64,000 nt of DNA from Lactifluus volemus (Eukaryota > Basidiomycota > Agaricomycetes > Russulales > Russulaceae), in the NCBI GenBank assembly GCA_022376515.1, contig WTXI01000046.1:181341-245340 (forward strand). The letters are read 5' to 3'. The notes under the pieces are model-generated. The model ran no database searches, was not told where the DNA came from, and saw only the letters and a program-made list of their open reading frames with translations. This document shows, piece by piece, positions 22,397 to 31,532 of this stretch. A program made the translations under genes and the position numbers. How positions within the stretch are numbered: position 1 is the stretch's first letter; each line of letters opens with the position of its first letter.

Positions 22397-24118
22397 CTAC
22401 GTGTGAGCACTGGCAAACTCCTCCTGCACGGCAAGACCAAGATCGCTATCGCTGAATCGCAGTCCGAGAGAATGTCGTAGGCGACCAAAGTCGGCTTTGG
22501 GGAGGGGTTTAGTGAGGATGTCAGCAACGTTGGCTGCGGAGTGGCAACGACTAATTTTCAGATCACCGGTGGCAACTAGTTCGCGGATATGGTGGTATTT
22601 AACTCTGATGTGTTTAATACGCGAATGCCAGACGTGATCTTCAGCAATGGTGGTTGCTGCGACGTTGTCGCAGAGTAGGGGTGTGGGCATAGTGGGTTGG
22701 AAGCCGACGCCGTCCAGTAGTTGCCGCAAGAAGACGGCTTCGTGGGAGGCTTCATGTAGGGCTATGTATTCGGCGTAGCAGGAAGAATCGGCAACGGTGC
22801 GTTGTTTACGCGAGCACCAAGAGATTGCCCCAGTGCCGAGATTGAACACATAGCCACTGACAGAGCGGCTGGTGGTTGGGCAGTTGGCATAGTCCGAGTC
22901 GGAGTAGCCTGATAAGGATGGTGGCAACGTTCCACCGAGGACGAGGGTGAGGGAGCGTGTGCCTTTGAGGTAGCGCAAGACGCGCACGCCGGCCTCCCAA
23001 TGTTCCGAGCGGAAACAGTCGAGGAAGGTGGCAAGTTTGCTGACAGCGAATGCAATGTCTGGGCGCGTTCCGATGGCGATGTACATGAGACTGCCGATGA
23101 GTTCTCGGTAAGGAGTACGGGAGCACCATTCAGTGACGACAGGATCGACAGGTGCGCTCTTATCAGGACGTTCGAGGCGCAGTCCAGTCGCCATGGGTGT
23201 GTCAGCGGGGCGAGCGTCAACGAGCCCGAATTTCTCGAGGAGGCGATCAATCATGGCAGATTGAGATAGCGATATGGTCCGCGTAGTGCGATCACGGGAG
23301 AGTGCGATGCCAAGGGCGAACTTGGCCGGCCCCAACGCGGAGATGTCCCACCTAGAGGTTAGCAAAGACAGAAAACGCTTATTCTCATCAGGGGAGGATG
23401 CGATCGAGATGATATCATCGACATGAACAGCGAAGACAATCGTACCGGTCGGCGACTGACGACGGTAGACGCACCACTCACAGGGGAGGCGGGTGAACCC
23501 CCATTCGCGGACGGCCGTGTCGAACGTGATGTTCCAAACACGAGACGCTTGCTTCATGCCATAAATTGACTTCATCAGGCGCATTACCCATCCCTCTTTG
23601 CCGGGTTCCTCAAAACCAGGAGGTTGTTCTAAGAACATACTCTCACTGTCAGGTAAGATACCATGGAGGAACGCGGTCTTCACGTCGAACTGTTGTATGT
23701 CCCAGTCGAGACATGCGCCGAGGTGAAGCAGAGCCCTGAAGGACTCGAGGCGTGTCGTGGGGGCTGCGGTCTTGTCGTAGTGCACGCCGTACTGCTGCGC
23801 GTAACCCTTCGCAACGTAACGTACTTTGTACCGAACAACATTTCCGGCACTGTCGCGTTTGCGTTTGCAGACAAGTTTGCCTTTGAGGGGACGATGGCCT
23901 CGTGGTAGATCGGATCGCGGGACGAGGACAAAGACGTTGAGGTCTTTTAGGCTTTGTAGCTCCTCACGGCCGCCAGCGATCCAAAACTCTCGTTCTGGAG
24001 AGGCAAGCGCGGCAGCCCAAGAGGGTTCGTCGTCGGACTCCGGGCAGGGTTCGATGTTACCCGTTGAGAGGGCAGCGAGGACCTCGTCCAACGACAGTGG
24101 CAAGTCGACTTGGGACAC
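22397..24118 (-). CDS. copia pol, reverse transcriptase-RNase H part
   Basis: This is a 573-aa ORF. The RT domain has QFDVKTAFLHG, IYGMKQASRVW and the catalytic FAVHVDD (HVDD in place of YVDD; the two aspartates are kept). The RNase H domain follows: YSDSDYAN, then SGYVFNLGTGAISW and SSCYAEYIALHEASHEA, ending with HIRVKYHHIRE and ADILTKPLP. The open frame extends upstream to the frame change near 24435-24442, so the real start is not the ATG at 24118; that methionine is internal. It would be made as the C-terminal part of a Gag-Pol polyprotein. No stop interrupts it, so the enzyme region looks intact. Confidence 0.9.
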   Translation of the reverse strand: MSQVDLPLSLDEVLAALSTGNIEPCPESDDEPSWAAALASPEREFWIAGGREELQSLKDLNVFVLVPRSDLPRGHRPLKGKLVCKRKRDSAGNVVRYKVRYVAKGYAQQYGVHYDKTAAPTTRLESFRALLHLGACLDWDIQQFDVKTAFLHGILPDSESMFLEQPPGFEEPGKEGWVMRLMKSIYGMKQASRVWNITFDTAVREWGFTRLPCEWCVYRRQSPTGTIVFAVHVDDIISIASSPDENKRFLSLLTSRWDISALGPAKFALGIALSRDRTTRTISLSQSAMIDRLLEKFGLVDARPADTPMATGLRLERPDKSAPVDPVVTEWCSRTPYRELIGSLMYIAIGTRPDIAFAVSKLATFLDCFRSEHWEAGVRVLRYLKGTRSLTLVLGGTLPPSLSGYSDSDYANCPTTSRSVSGYVFNLGTGAISWCSRKQRTVADSSCYAEYIALHEASHEAVFLRQLLDGVGFQPTMPTPLLCDNVAATTIAEDHVWHSRIKHIRVKYHHIRELVATGDLKISRCHSAANVADILTKPLPKADFGRLRHSLGLRFSDSDLGLAVQEEFASAHT

Positions 24119-27100
24119 CGGGAGCAGCTCGTGTGTATCTCGTAGCGGGCTGAATTCCGCGAGCAGTGCAGTCGCGAGGTCATCGGTTGGCGGTGCGGGG
24201 GTGGCGCGTGTCGCCTTGCGACGGGCAGCGGCTGCGGTACTGTCAGCAACTGCAGCAGCGAGGCGGGGATCGGATAATGGATTATGTGATGTGGGTACGG
24301 GTATGCGAGAAGAACGTCGTAATGTAGTAGGTATAGTAAGTTCAGTTTCTGTAGTAGGTGGAAGTATAGTAGGGATATCATTGCTCGTGCGTTGTTCATG
24401 TTGTTGAATGCTGTTTTCGTTTTGAGTTGTATGTGGGGGGGGTCGTGCGGGATTATAATTGGTGGTATTCTGTGTTCAGAAGGTGAAGGTGGAATTTGGG
24501 ATTGTATCGTAGTTGTACTAGGTAACGTAGGTAAAGACGGTGTATTCGTAGGTATCGAGGTAATGGTGTTGGGATTCGAAGGTGGGTTTGGCGGGGAGAC
24601 GGCGTTTGAGGCGGAGGGTTGTTGGAGGGCTGTGCTTGCGTGGTTGAGGAGCGGCGCTGATATAGGTGGATAAACTGGTGGGTCGACGGTTTTTGGTGGA
24701 GAAGGGGGCGGATCTGATGGTGGCGTTTGTTTTGATGGTGGCGGTGGCGTGTCTTCATTTACAGTGTCGGCCTGATTGTTAAGGACTTTGCCGGGGCGGT
24801 AAGGGCGTGGTTCGCTGTCAAGGTGTTCAATAAAAGTAACATGAAAAGAATTAAAGACGCGGTTCTTCTCGGGATCCCAGAGGCGATAAGCCTTGGACTG
24901 GTGTGTGTACCCGATCAGAATGCAAGGTGTCGAACGTTCATAAAGTTTCGGTTGGTCGTGAATCAGAGAGTAGGCCGAACACCCGATCTCCCGCAGGTGA
25001 GAGAAGGAGGGGCGACGACCGAACCAGAGTTCGAATGGTGTTTTGCCGTTTAGGGCGCTGGTCGACACGCGATTGGTGAGGTAGCCGGCCGTGAGACAGA
25101 ATTCGTCCCAAAGGTCGTCCGGTGCCTTACAGGCAATTCGCATAGCGCGCGCGCGATGGAAAATCGTCCGGTGTAGGCGTTCGACTTTCCCATTTTGAAG
25201 GGAGGTGTAAGGGGCTGTGGTATAGTGAGCAATTCCGTATTTATCGCACCAGGCTTTCGTGATATAGTTAACTAGTTCGCCGTTATCGGTTACGATCGAG
25301 CGAAGTTTCGAGTCGCACTGGTTCTCAGCGGCCTTATGCCACGCGAGTAAAACAAGGATCGCGTCGTCTTTCGATTTCAGGGGAAATGTCCAACTGAAGC
25401 TAGAGTAGTCATCAATCACATTCATGCAATAGCGATTCTCAGTTCGGGACGGGGACGACATTGGACCACATAGGTCAATATAAACACGATCTAATTTCTC
25501 AGTCGACTTGGGGTTTTCTCGGATTTTCGGTATCGGCGTGCGGACTTGCTTTCCGAGCACGCAAGCGACGCATTTGGCAGGGATGGTGGATAGGTCGATA
25601 GGCATGTCGTCAGCGACGCGAGAGCGAGCCATATTTATAACGGTCTGGATGTTGCAATGTCCCAGGCGGCGATGCCAGGTTTCGACATCGGGGACTACTT
25701 GAGAGACGAAAACTTGTTCGGGCGGCATTCGTGTTTCTAATTGAGCGCGAGAGCGTGGCAATTGGGGCAAGATGTACAGATTGCGAGACTTCAGAAGGGT
25801 ACCTGTTGCAATGGTGGAGCCGGAAATGTCAGTCATCCAACACGATTTAGAGTCAAAGTGCGTTGTAACGTTGTTGCGGCGGTTAAGGTTCAGCACTGAT
25901 AAGAGGCGAACGCGCGAAGAGGGTATGTAGAGCGCATCAAAAAGGGACAGCGTCATCCCGCTAGGCAGTAGTACGTCTATGGTGCCCATAGCGGTAGCGA
26001 AAACGGAAGAGTTACCCAGGCCTTTAATGGCACGAGGGGGTATAGTAGAAAGATCACGAAAATCAGTTCTTACTGGAGAAATGTGACACGTCGCGCCAGT
26101 GTCAAGTATAAAAGGGGTTGCGTCGAGCGACTCAACAGTAGCGTTGTCAGTGGCGAGTGCGTAATTGGTCGGCATTTGCTCGGCATCGTCGAAGGCGATA
26201 AGGGCTTCCCAAGGTTCGCCGGAGTCAATATGAACGGAGGTCGGGGCGGGCGAAGCTTGTTCCGATGTGTTCGGTGTAGTAGAGCTTGCTGTTACCGGGA
26301 CAAACGCATAAGTGATGCCATTGATAGTAATATTACCGGGTGCATTTGTGCTTGGACCGGCGTTTGGGGTGGATGCGGTGGACGTGGTTGCGTTTGACGT
26401 GTTGGTCGTGGTAGAGGTTGCGGTAGCGAGGTTGGCCGAGTGTCCAGAATTGGGGGTTCCAGAATTTCGACGGGGGAATTTGCGGGCTACGGCGGTGCGG
26501 GCTTCCTCTATGGTACGTCCGGCCATCTTACCACCCTGTCGGACGCAAAAATCGATTGTATGGCCTGTGCGTTTACAGTTCGTGCATTGAGAGTTTCGGA
26601 GCGGATTCTCGGTGCGGGCCAGGAGGGCCACCGATTGTGTGTCATGTTGAAGGTTGTTTGAGGGACGGCGGCGGTAGAGGTCGTCTTCATCTTGGAGTCG
26701 GGCGAGGATGGTGTGAGCGGTGCAGGCGGGATCGCGTGTCAGGGCTTGCAGGGCCGATTGAAGCGTACGATAATGCTGCGAGGCGGCGTTGACAAGCCAC
26801 GCGCAGTGCATCTTGTCGAAGTCGGGCGTGCCACATTTCACGAACGATTGGTGGAGTTGGTTAATCTTGGCGGCTGTCTCAATTAGTGGAGTGCCGGGGA
26901 CAAATTGTGTGTCCATGATCTGCTTCATTAGGTGGGCTTGAGCGTGGGTGCCAAGTTGTTCATGGCGTCGGCGAAGTGCGGAGTAGGCGAGATGCGCGGT
27001 CGGGAACTTATCGGCAATGTCGTAATCGAGGTGGGAAACGTGTTGTAGGATGAACGACCGGAGGGAACCGTCATTCGTCCACCAGACCCAGCAGATTTTT

Positions 27101-27486
27101 GAGTCCGTGATCGGGTCAGGACAAGATAAAGTACCGTCTAGCCACGAAGATAAGCCCTGTCGGTATGCGAGGAGTTCGAGACGTCGGCTCCACTCGGCCC
27201 AGTTTGATGACTGTAGGTCGAGGGTCAGCGAGCTAGGCCATCCAGGGTCAGAGATGAACATGGGTGTAAGGGGGATATCTTTTGGTGAGAGTACGGGGCG
27301 AATTGGGAAAGCGGGAGCAGGTTGAGAAACATTCGCTTGTGTTGCGTTCGTCATGGTTTGGTTTGTTCCTGGTTGAGTTTGACTGGCGGCTGCCGTTGTT
27401 GATTGTACCTGATTCGTGGGTGCATTCGTATTTGCCCCGGGTTGGTTCGGGAGCTGGTTCGGTCCCTGGTTCGTGGACGAAGACAT
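23947..27486 (-). CDS. copia gag-protease-integrase
   Basis: The ORF starts at ATG 27486 (MSSSTNQGPNQ) just inside the 5' LTR. A Gln/Asn/Thr-rich leader is followed by a gag domain with zinc knuckle CTNCKRTGHTIDFC, then the protease (FILDTGATCHIS, active DTG). The pre-integrase HHCC region is TWHRRLGHCN ... CVACVLGK. The integrase carries the DDE residues in DRVYIDLCGP, SIVTDNGE and NGKVERLHRT. Real coding sequence in this frame ends near 24442, at a run of eight C (minus strand). The next 160 residues are out-of-frame reading of the linker before RT. The frame changes by -1 relative to the RT ORF. Most copia elements have a single ORF, so an indel in the homopolymer is the simplest explanation. 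Confidence 0.88.
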   Translation of the reverse strand: MSSSTNQGPNQLPNQPGANTNAPTNQVQSTTAAASQTQPGTNQTMTNATQANVSQPAPAFPIRPVLSPKDIPLTPMFISDPGWPSSLTLDLQSSNWAEWSRRLELLAYRQGLSSWLDGTLSCPDPITDSKICWVWWTNDGSLRSFILQHVSHLDYDIADKFPTAHLAYSALRRRHEQLGTHAQAHLMKQIMDTQFVPGTPLIETAAKINQLHQSFVKCGTPDFDKMHCAWLVNAASQHYRTLQSALQALTRDPACTAHTILARLQDEDDLYRRRPSNNLQHDTQSVALLARTENPLRNSQCTNCKRTGHTIDFCVRQGGKMAGRTIEEARTAVARKFPRRNSGTPNSGHSANLATATSTTTNTSNATTSTASTPNAGPSTNAPGNITINGITYAFVPVTASSTTPNTSEQASPAPTSVHIDSGEPWEALIAFDDAEQMPTNYALATDNATVESLDATPFILDTGATCHISPVRTDFRDLSTIPPRAIKGLGNSSVFATAMGTIDVLLPSGMTLSLFDALYIPSSRVRLLSVLNLNRRNNVTTHFDSKSCWMTDISGSTIATGTLLKSRNLYILPQLPRSRAQLETRMPPEQVFVSQVVPDVETWHRRLGHCNIQTVINMARSRVADDMPIDLSTIPAKCVACVLGKQVRTPIPKIRENPKSTEKLDRVYIDLCGPMSSPSRTENRYCMNVIDDYSSFSWTFPLKSKDDAILVLLAWHKAAENQCDSKLRSIVTDNGELVNYITKAWCDKYGIAHYTTAPYTSLQNGKVERLHRTIFHRARAMRIACKAPDDLWDEFCLTAGYLTNRVSTSALNGKTPFELWFGRRPSFSHLREIGCSAYSLIHDQPKLYERSTPCILIGYTHQSKAYRLWDPEKNRVFNSFHVTFIEHLDSEPRPYRPGKVLNNQADTVNEDTPPPPSKQTPPSDPPPSPPKTVDPPVYPPISAPLLNHASTALQQPSASNAVSPPNPPSNPNTITSIPTNTPSLPTLPSTTTIQSQIPPSPSEHRIPPIIIPHDPPHIQLKTKTAFNNMNNARAMISLLYFHLLQKLNLLYLLHYDVLLAYPYPHHIIHYPIPASLLQLLTVPQPLPVARRHAPPPHRQPMTSRLHCSRNSARYEIHTSCSRCPKSTCHCRWTRSSLPSQRVTSNPARSPTTNPLGLPRLPLQNESFGSLAAVRSYKA
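24435..24442 (-). other. C8 run at the copia frame change
   Basis: This run of eight G on the + strand (C8 in the element) is where the gag-integrase frame passes to the RT frame. Either a one-base deletion in the run or a -1 slippage site would account for it. Confidence 0.5.
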
Positions 27487-27560
27487 GGTGATTACGTATG
27501 AGTGAGAGCGTTAAGGTTATAATGATGGTAGAGGAGTCTAAGCTTGAGCAGTAGCGAGGG

Positions 27561-27574
27561 CAGGGCCCATAACC
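27561..27574 (-). other. Primer-binding site, half-tRNA type
   Basis: In element orientation GGTTATGGGCCCTG follows the 5' LTR directly. It is complementary to an anticodon stem-loop of the form GGGCCCATAACC, as found in initiator tRNA-Met. Drosophila copia and yeast Ty5 prime in the same way from an internally cleaved initiator tRNA. The tRNA of this species was not available to me. Confidence 0.6.
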
Positions 27575-27740
27575 AAATTGAAATAGAACCGTGACAGGAT
27601 CACGACGTGATGATAAGGGGAAAGGAGAGAAAAGTTATTGTATTGTTTTGCCCCAAAGTCCCCAACTTAAGTACTTGTGCAATAACTAATACATGTGATA
27701 AATGTGCGATGCTGGTGACGTCACGGTGCGAACATCATTA
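27575..27740 (-). repeat. copia LTR (5' LTR in element orientation)
   Basis: This 166-bp LTR is identical to the left LTR except at one base. The right edge ATCATTA meets the target duplication CCTCA. Confidence 0.9.
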
Positions 27741-28015
27741 CCTCAGCTTCAGACGACGGCACAATTCATGTGAAGACTGCAACTACGGCCGAAAATATTA
27801 AGAATCAATTTACGGACCAACCCTTGATCGATAGTGACGGTTGGTTACATGGAAAAGAGGATGAGCTTGTGCTTTGGATTCCCGAGCTACATAGGCCATG
27901 CCTTCATAGACCCAGCACTATCTGGATTGCAGGCAAACATGAGACACGGCTTGATCTCTCAAATTTTGCTTATGGACCGGATTGGGCTACTAGTACAATC
28001 TCACAATTTATCTAA
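27741..28015 (+). pseudogene. Displaced 3' end of the NWD gene
   Basis: This is the C-terminal tail that belongs to the gene at 17639-21908. Reading on from the target duplication in the same frame gives ASDDGTIHV, then FTDQPLIDSDGWLHG, ELVLWIPELHRPCLHRPST, WIAGKHETRLDLSNFAYG and a stop at 28013-28015. The DGW...LWIP.LHR...GKHETRLDLS pattern is the usual ending of Agaricomycete NWD proteins. It is now separated from its promoter by the 5.8-kb copia element. The 5' part of the tail could only be expressed by read-through or splicing across the element. Confidence 0.88.
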
Positions 28016-28356
28016 ATAGAATCAATTGTATGTTACTGTTGTTCGGCTTTGATCAGACCGACTCGGAACCATGACCATCTTACCACTCACGAGAATCGTA
28101 TAGTAAATGTCAAATATCAAGGGTTTGATTCCCTTTCTTGGCTGGGATGTATCTATGGTACTGTGTGAGCTTTCGCCGTCTGATTTTCCCTCCTTCTGGA
28201 CTGTAACATAGATAGTAATCGGCTTTCCGCTCACTGTGAACTGAGACTAAAAAGGACGTGACGCGTGACTGTTACTACACGCGTCGAACATGTGACCGAC
28301 GCCCCTCCCGACGTCACGGTGTTCGGGACTGGCAACAGCGGCCTACGATTTGCCAG
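28016..28356. other. Copied intergenic region upstream of Cnd1 fragment
   Basis: This holds the start of an unidentified divergent gene on the minus strand (MSGKPITIYVTVQKEG, 28022-28234), and the segment GGACGTGACGCGTGACT also present near 16095. It was probably the bidirectional promoter region of condensin subunit 1 and its neighbour. The divergent frame ends after 70 codons and was not recognised. Confidence 0.45.
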
Positions 28357-29055
28357 ATGGCGAGTGAATTTGATCTCCAAGAGGAGCTCCAGGCTCTTCA
28401 AGATTCAGGGAAATATTCTATAGACCATGAACATGACATACGATCTATGCAGCCAGGAGAGATGGACGCTTTACTTCAACGTGTGTCGCAAACGCTTTCA
28501 CTAACATCCTCTACTCATCGTTTATCACAGAGGCTGTCCGAGCCATAGCAGAGTCCTTCGAAGCCGTCACATCTCCAGATACGTTTGACATATTGTGCTC
28601 TTTTCTCAAATGCGTCGATGCAGTGCCCGGTATCTTGATGAACAAACTACTCGACGTCATCATGTCTGGCTTTGCCGCGGAGGTCGATGCTGCCGCGTGC
28701 GACATCAACCACGAAGACCAGGAGACGTGCGCGGCACATAAAGTACCAGTGGAGATGTATGCCTTTTTGCTCAACTAATCGGCCCTCTCGGTGGAGAAGG
28801 TCAACGTACCCGGTCCGCTGCCGCGGTACCCGCAAAGTCTCGGAAGGGACGGGGCGGAAAGGGAACGCAATCGAGAGTTGCTTCCAAGAATAAGGCAGCC
28901 GAATGGTCATGGAAAGACCAGGTCGTGCCTATTTTTCACGCTGATCGCCAAGGTTTTGAAGTTGAAGACGTCCAAGATTTGGACTGTGAGCGGGGAGCGG
29001 GGATACTTTTATCGGGTGCGTCGGTTCCTCACAAGGACTTTATACGAGTCGGGTC
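28357..29055 (+). pseudogene. Condensin subunit 1 (Cnd1) N-terminal fragment, copy 2
   Basis: This is the first part of the non-SMC condensin subunit 1, a conserved essential chromosome-condensation protein. Exon 1 (28357-28480) reads MASEFDLQEELQALQDSGKY. An intron at 28481-28530 joins in phase to QAVRAIAESFEAVTSPDTFD ... AAHKVPVEMYAFLLN, then a stop at about 28777. Downstream, in shifted frames, follow KSRKGRGGKG, AAEWSWKDQVV and LIAKVLKLKTSKIW, which continue the same protein. The stop and at least two frame changes make it a pseudogene. It breaks off near 29055 and is joined to the tail of an F-box unit. The functional gene must be elsewhere in the genome. Confidence 0.72.
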
Positions 29056-29181
29056 GACATCAACGTATAGACCCATATTGTCCAGGTCGTCATCCCAGGA
29101 CACCCCCAGTGAGTCGTCGATACCATCTCTCCCTGACTTGGCATTACGTCCGCCAACTCACTCGCCGTCTCCCCAGTTGTA
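29056..29181 (+). pseudogene. Orphan 3' tail of an F-box unit
   Basis: The translation SSSQDTPSESSIPSLPDLALRPPTHSPSPQL and the stop match the Ser/Pro C-terminal tails of units 5 and 6 (ESSIPSLPDFALLSPT; THSPSPQS). No F-box or LRR part precedes it; the upstream sequence is the condensin fragment. It marks a seventh, mostly deleted array unit. The sequence after it (29182-29519) is array spacer and contains the empty Helitron site near 29374. Confidence 0.7.
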
Positions 29182-29519
29182 AGGTTCTGAGTGACCGCTT
29201 CTCACTCGTTTTCGTCTCTCTTCACTCGTGCAGCCCACTTTATCACTCGCCAGGTTGTCGTTAGTCATGCCTTGGGGTATAACACGGATCACAGTGGACT
29301 TTGCTTTCTTTGGATGGGTGTGCATCAAGGATACTACTTAGGATCCCTACAGACAGACGTCGAATTAGGATATGTAAACATCCAACATAACTTGACAAAC
29401 CCAGACGCACATGGAATGTAACAGCTGCCCATGAGGTAACCAAAATGCAACCAAATGATGTCCGAGTGCTCTACGTTCAGATACTTCTCTTGTGCAAATG
29501 CATCTCGGAAGTAGATTTC
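29182..29519. other. Array spacer with empty Helitron target site
   Basis: It matches 3630-3818 joined directly to 9894-10036, without the Helitron in between. No gene was seen. The right end GAAGTAGATTTC is the left copy of the LINE target duplication. Confidence 0.7.
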
Positions 29520-31103
29520 TTTTTTTTTTTTATTATTAATAAAAAATCAGTATATATATTCCGCAAATGTACCTATGACAAAGACGCGGTCCCCGGGGTA
29601 CAAGTTGGATCAGACAGCAGAGGGTGGTAAGATTAAGCTGGACGGAGGGATGGCTGTTGGGTGAGGGGCAGGCGAAGTAGACAAGAATGAACTATCTACG
29701 TGGTAAAGCCGTATGTAGGAGGGCTAAGAGGAGATTAACCCGGGTTCCAGGTCTGTCTCGGGGTCATGCGAACACGAGTCGTTTTGAGGAAAGGGACCAT
29801 TGCTGCACAGCCCTGGGCTGTCCCTAGGAGGACAGGGAGTGAGGAGTCGCGGTCTATCGGGCGTTAAAATTTCTTGGCGGACGTTGGAGGAGTGTGTGCA
29901 CTGGGAGACGACGTGGGCTACGGTCTGGAGGGCGCTCTACATGGACAGGAGACGGGCTGGCCGGGGTGGAAGTGTGCTGCGTACGAGCCGATGAAGGCAT
30001 AGCCGGTGATGAGCCTAACGAGTGTGGAGAAGACTGCGCGGTCGCGGCCTTTCACACCTTGAATGACGGAGAGGTTTCCCGGTGGGGGGAGCGGGGAGGG
30101 CGATGTATATTTGGGAAAGAGAGTCACTGTTCCACCAGCGGGCACCCCATTCCTCAATGAGGCCGCTTTTGGCGACTTGTCATTGGTAGCTGATGGTGTG
30201 AGGCTCTCTGTGGTTCGGTGGGAGGCGCGAGGCGACCGTGTCGGTGAGGTGGCAGCCGCGTGCGGAGCCGACCAGAGACTTGTGTGGTGGGGCCCATACT
30301 GCGGTAATACTGAGGTGCCTGTGGAGTGAGAGGAGATTGTCAGAGGTTTGGTTGAAGGAGAGGGAGAAGGGTTGGCCTGGGTGTGGCCGAGACTTAAGGA
30401 TGCCCTCTGTTGTCGAGGCGTTCGATGTGAGGAAAAGGACGTGAGTTGCGGGGAGGCCCGAGAGGATGGTTTGAGCGAGAGAGATGCCCGTATCAAAGGC
30501 CGCGAGGTTGGCGTCGAAGAGGGAGATGACCTTTCCCAGGGCACGTTCAGTGTGTGGAGCTTCATTGCCTTCGGTGTAGGCCACCGCGGCCGCGATGCTG
30601 ATTGGCGTGTCGTCGTCCTGTGAGGGTACCATGGAAGAAGATTACTAGTTGTATGGGTGAGTTGGAGAAGGCTTCGTTTTTGAGAGCGACGGGGTACGTT
30701 TTCGATTCTTCACCATGTCGGACTTTGGTGTCTCGGGTGAGTCGGTCGCCCAAGTTGCTGAGGTTCCAGGGGGGGACGGCGTGGGTGCGCAGTCGATGGC
30801 CGTGTGTAGGAATGAGCTGGGCCATGGCCGTGAGTCGGGAGCAAGTGGGGCCGTTGCGAGGGGGTGAGCATGGGAGAGAAAGGCCCACCGGGAGATGGGA
30901 GGACCACCTTCGCCTAGGCGTTTTAAAAGCTGGCTCTTTCGGGGGAGTCTGTAGAGTCTAAGGGCAGAATTTTGTGATCAGCAATTTAATGAGGAGATCA
31001 ACAGGAAGGATGGTCATTAGTTGGTGTAATGACTCCAAGCCCCCGAGGTGATACGGATAACTTCATTTTCGGCAGTTTGTAGTTGCTTGGTGAACCCAAT
31101 CAG
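29520..31103 (-). mobile_element. LINE, 5'-truncated, copy 3
   Basis: This is the same insertion as copies 1 and 2: T-rich run at 29520-29540 (the poly-A tail on the minus strand), target duplication GTAGATTTC on both sides, and a minus-strand C-terminal polyprotein remnant. The RNase H-like part is at 30180-30632 (AAAVAYTEGNEAPHTERALG). The remaining C-terminal part overlaps it in another frame (29918-30565). Frame changes make it inactive. It lies just upstream of F-box unit 3. Confidence 0.8.
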
Positions 31104-31532
31104 ATGTAGATTTCCAACGCGCCTTTGTACGAAGAGCGTCTGCGCTGACCAGGGGGGAAGTGGAAGCAAAATGCCATAGGCGCGCTAAACTGCTAAATAA
31201 GTCCCAAATTATTAGGCCCGGCCCTAGAAAGCGTACACATACAGTAGCCCTCTGCGCCAGATATGATTGTTGACCCCAATCATGGCCTCTCATGAGTACG
31301 TCTATCACACTCACTAGTTGTGCCAAAAGTGACCTATCAATTCTCGGAATAGTCTTTACTCGGAGAAGATCCCCACTCCGTTCGTCCCGCCTCTCCCTAT
31401 CGACCTGAGCTTTCCGATATCGGCAGATGGTATATTGGAAGCTGAAGGAGAGATGGCCGAATGCGGAGCTGTCCTTCCCAACGGAAAATTAAATGAACAA
31501 CACCAAGAAGGTCTGTCCTACATGCCCTCATA
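31104..31532 (+). promoter_or_regulatory. Upstream region of unit 3
   Basis: It parallels 11641-12045: AAATAAGTCCC, ATTGTTGACCCCAATCATGG, AGCTTTCCGATATCG, and the short frame MAECGAVLPNGKLNEQ followed by a possible GT...TAG intron into the main ORF. No other gene was seen. Confidence 0.4.

Larger units (their letters stand above)
21897..27740 (-). mobile_element. Ty1/copia retrotransposon, 5844 bp
   Basis: This is an LTR retrotransposon on the minus strand, inserted in the last part of the NWD gene. The target duplication CCTCA is at 21892-21896 and 27741-27745. Two 166-bp LTRs differ at one position (the fifth base, G or T). A primer-binding site abuts the right LTR and a purine tract abuts the left one. 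Removing the element and one CCTCA copy would leave the NWD frame intact (GHIAS then ASDDGTIHV), which fixes the boundaries. The domain order (gag, protease, integrase, RT, RNase H) is that of copia. The insertion is young judging by the LTRs, but the coding region has one frame change. Confidence 0.93.

Noticed and set aside
23826..27325. Plus-strand ORFs across the copia element (for example 23826-24407)
   Set aside because: They are antisense shadows of the gag-pol frames, which have all expected catalytic motifs.
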